DNA of 5,280 bases, from NCBI GenBank assembly GCA_021816565.1, contig JAKAXN010000332.1:1-5280 (forward strand), read 5' to 3'. The DNA comes from Actinomycetes bacterium (GTDB lineage: Bacteria; Actinomycetota; Acidimicrobiia; Acidimicrobiales; Palsa-688). Made by a program: the position numbers and the translations under genes. The notes below the pieces were generated by a model. The model worked only from the letters and a program-made list of their open reading frames with translations, had not been told where the DNA came from and searched no databases. This document shows positions 5,178 to 5,280 of this stretch, in pieces. Every line of letters begins with the position of its first letter. Position 1 is the stretch's first letter.

Positions 5178-5280
5178 CGGGACCGGTTCCCCCTGAGGTG
5201 GTGGAGCATGGCAGGCTGTCCCCGCCCCGGGGGAGCGCTCCCGACGAGCCCAGCGGAGATGGAGGACTTGGCCACCACCG
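5174..5280 (-). CDS. C-terminal end of an unidentified gene running off the window edge
   Basis: The minus-strand frame from the window edge to TGA at 5176-5174 is open for 34 codons and would end with QPAMLHHLRGNRSR. It is not long enough to identify. Two points favour it as coding: its stop overlaps the next gene's ATG as ATGA, the pattern used throughout this window, and 29 of 34 codons end in G or C, against 21 of 34 in the neighbouring minus frame. A plus-strand frame starting at ATG 5208 is also open to the edge, with similar third-position G/C, so the call is tentative. Confidence 0.42.
   Translation of the reverse strand, partial: VVAKSSISAGLVGSAPPGRGQPAMLHHLRGNRSR

Noticed and set aside
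5231..5242. 12-bp perfect palindrome GGGAGCGCTCCC
   Set aside because: About one such palindrome is expected by chance in a GC-rich window of this size, and it probably lies within coding sequence. No second copy was seen.
5208..5280. Plus-strand frame starting MAGCPRPGG and open to the window edge
   Set aside because: It is only 24 codons long with no motif. The competing minus-strand frame has the ATGA overlap typical of this region, so it is kept only as an alternative.
1..5280. CRISPR arrays, tRNA or rRNA genes, insertion sequences, defence systems
   Set aside because: No regular repeats, tRNA-like cloverleaf, transposase, integrase or terminal inverted repeats were seen. The window is filled by housekeeping-type or envelope-type genes.

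Overview
The window is about 70% GC or more by eye. Its genes use GTG or TTG starts freely and overlap tightly, and leaderless-type promoter spacing is visible. This suggests a high-GC actinomycetote. The protein styles (a Trp-Arg-His-Pro-Ser-Glu juxtamembrane motif in an HtrA-like protein, and MreB in a high-GC Gram-positive) point to Acidimicrobiia or a relative. That placement is an inference; no rRNA or other taxonomic marker is present.

Layout: (1) 32-1135, plus strand: an extended short-chain dehydrogenase/epimerase-like protein with a C-terminal hydrophobic anchor and an Arg-rich tail. Its Tyr-x-x-x-Lys catalytic motif reads Phe-x-x-x-Lys. (2) 1132-2475, minus strand: a membrane-anchored HtrA/S1C-like protein with a C-terminal PDZ domain. 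All three catalytic positions are replaced, so it looks like a pseudoprotease. (3) 2532-4343, plus strand: three overlapping genes, moaE (molybdopterin synthase large subunit), a 114-residue single-pass membrane protein of unknown function, and mreB (actin-like cell-shape filament protein). (4) 4333-5280, minus strand: a chain of overlapping genes, comprising a gene cut by the window edge, a 68-residue membrane protein and a six-repeat HEAT protein.

The genome is very compact. Two convergent pairs overlap at their stop codons (4 nt at 1132-1135 and 11 nt at 4333-4343). Same-strand neighbours overlap by 4 nt (GTGA, TTGA, ATGA) or 17 nt. The only clear intergenic gap is the 56-bp divergent region at 2476-2531. 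There a TAGCAT element sits 6 nt before the moaE GTG, as expected for a leaderless transcript. A similar TAGGCT element inside the current 5' end of the protease-like gene suggests its real start may be GTG at 2436.

The genes do not form one obvious pathway. MreB, the membrane proteins and the PDZ pseudoprotease could all serve the cell envelope. MoaE belongs to molybdenum cofactor synthesis and is probably only co-transcribed. I see no mobile element, CRISPR array, tRNA, rRNA or defence system. The most notable signals are the two enzyme folds with lost catalytic residues and the moaE/membrane-protein/mreB overlap cluster.
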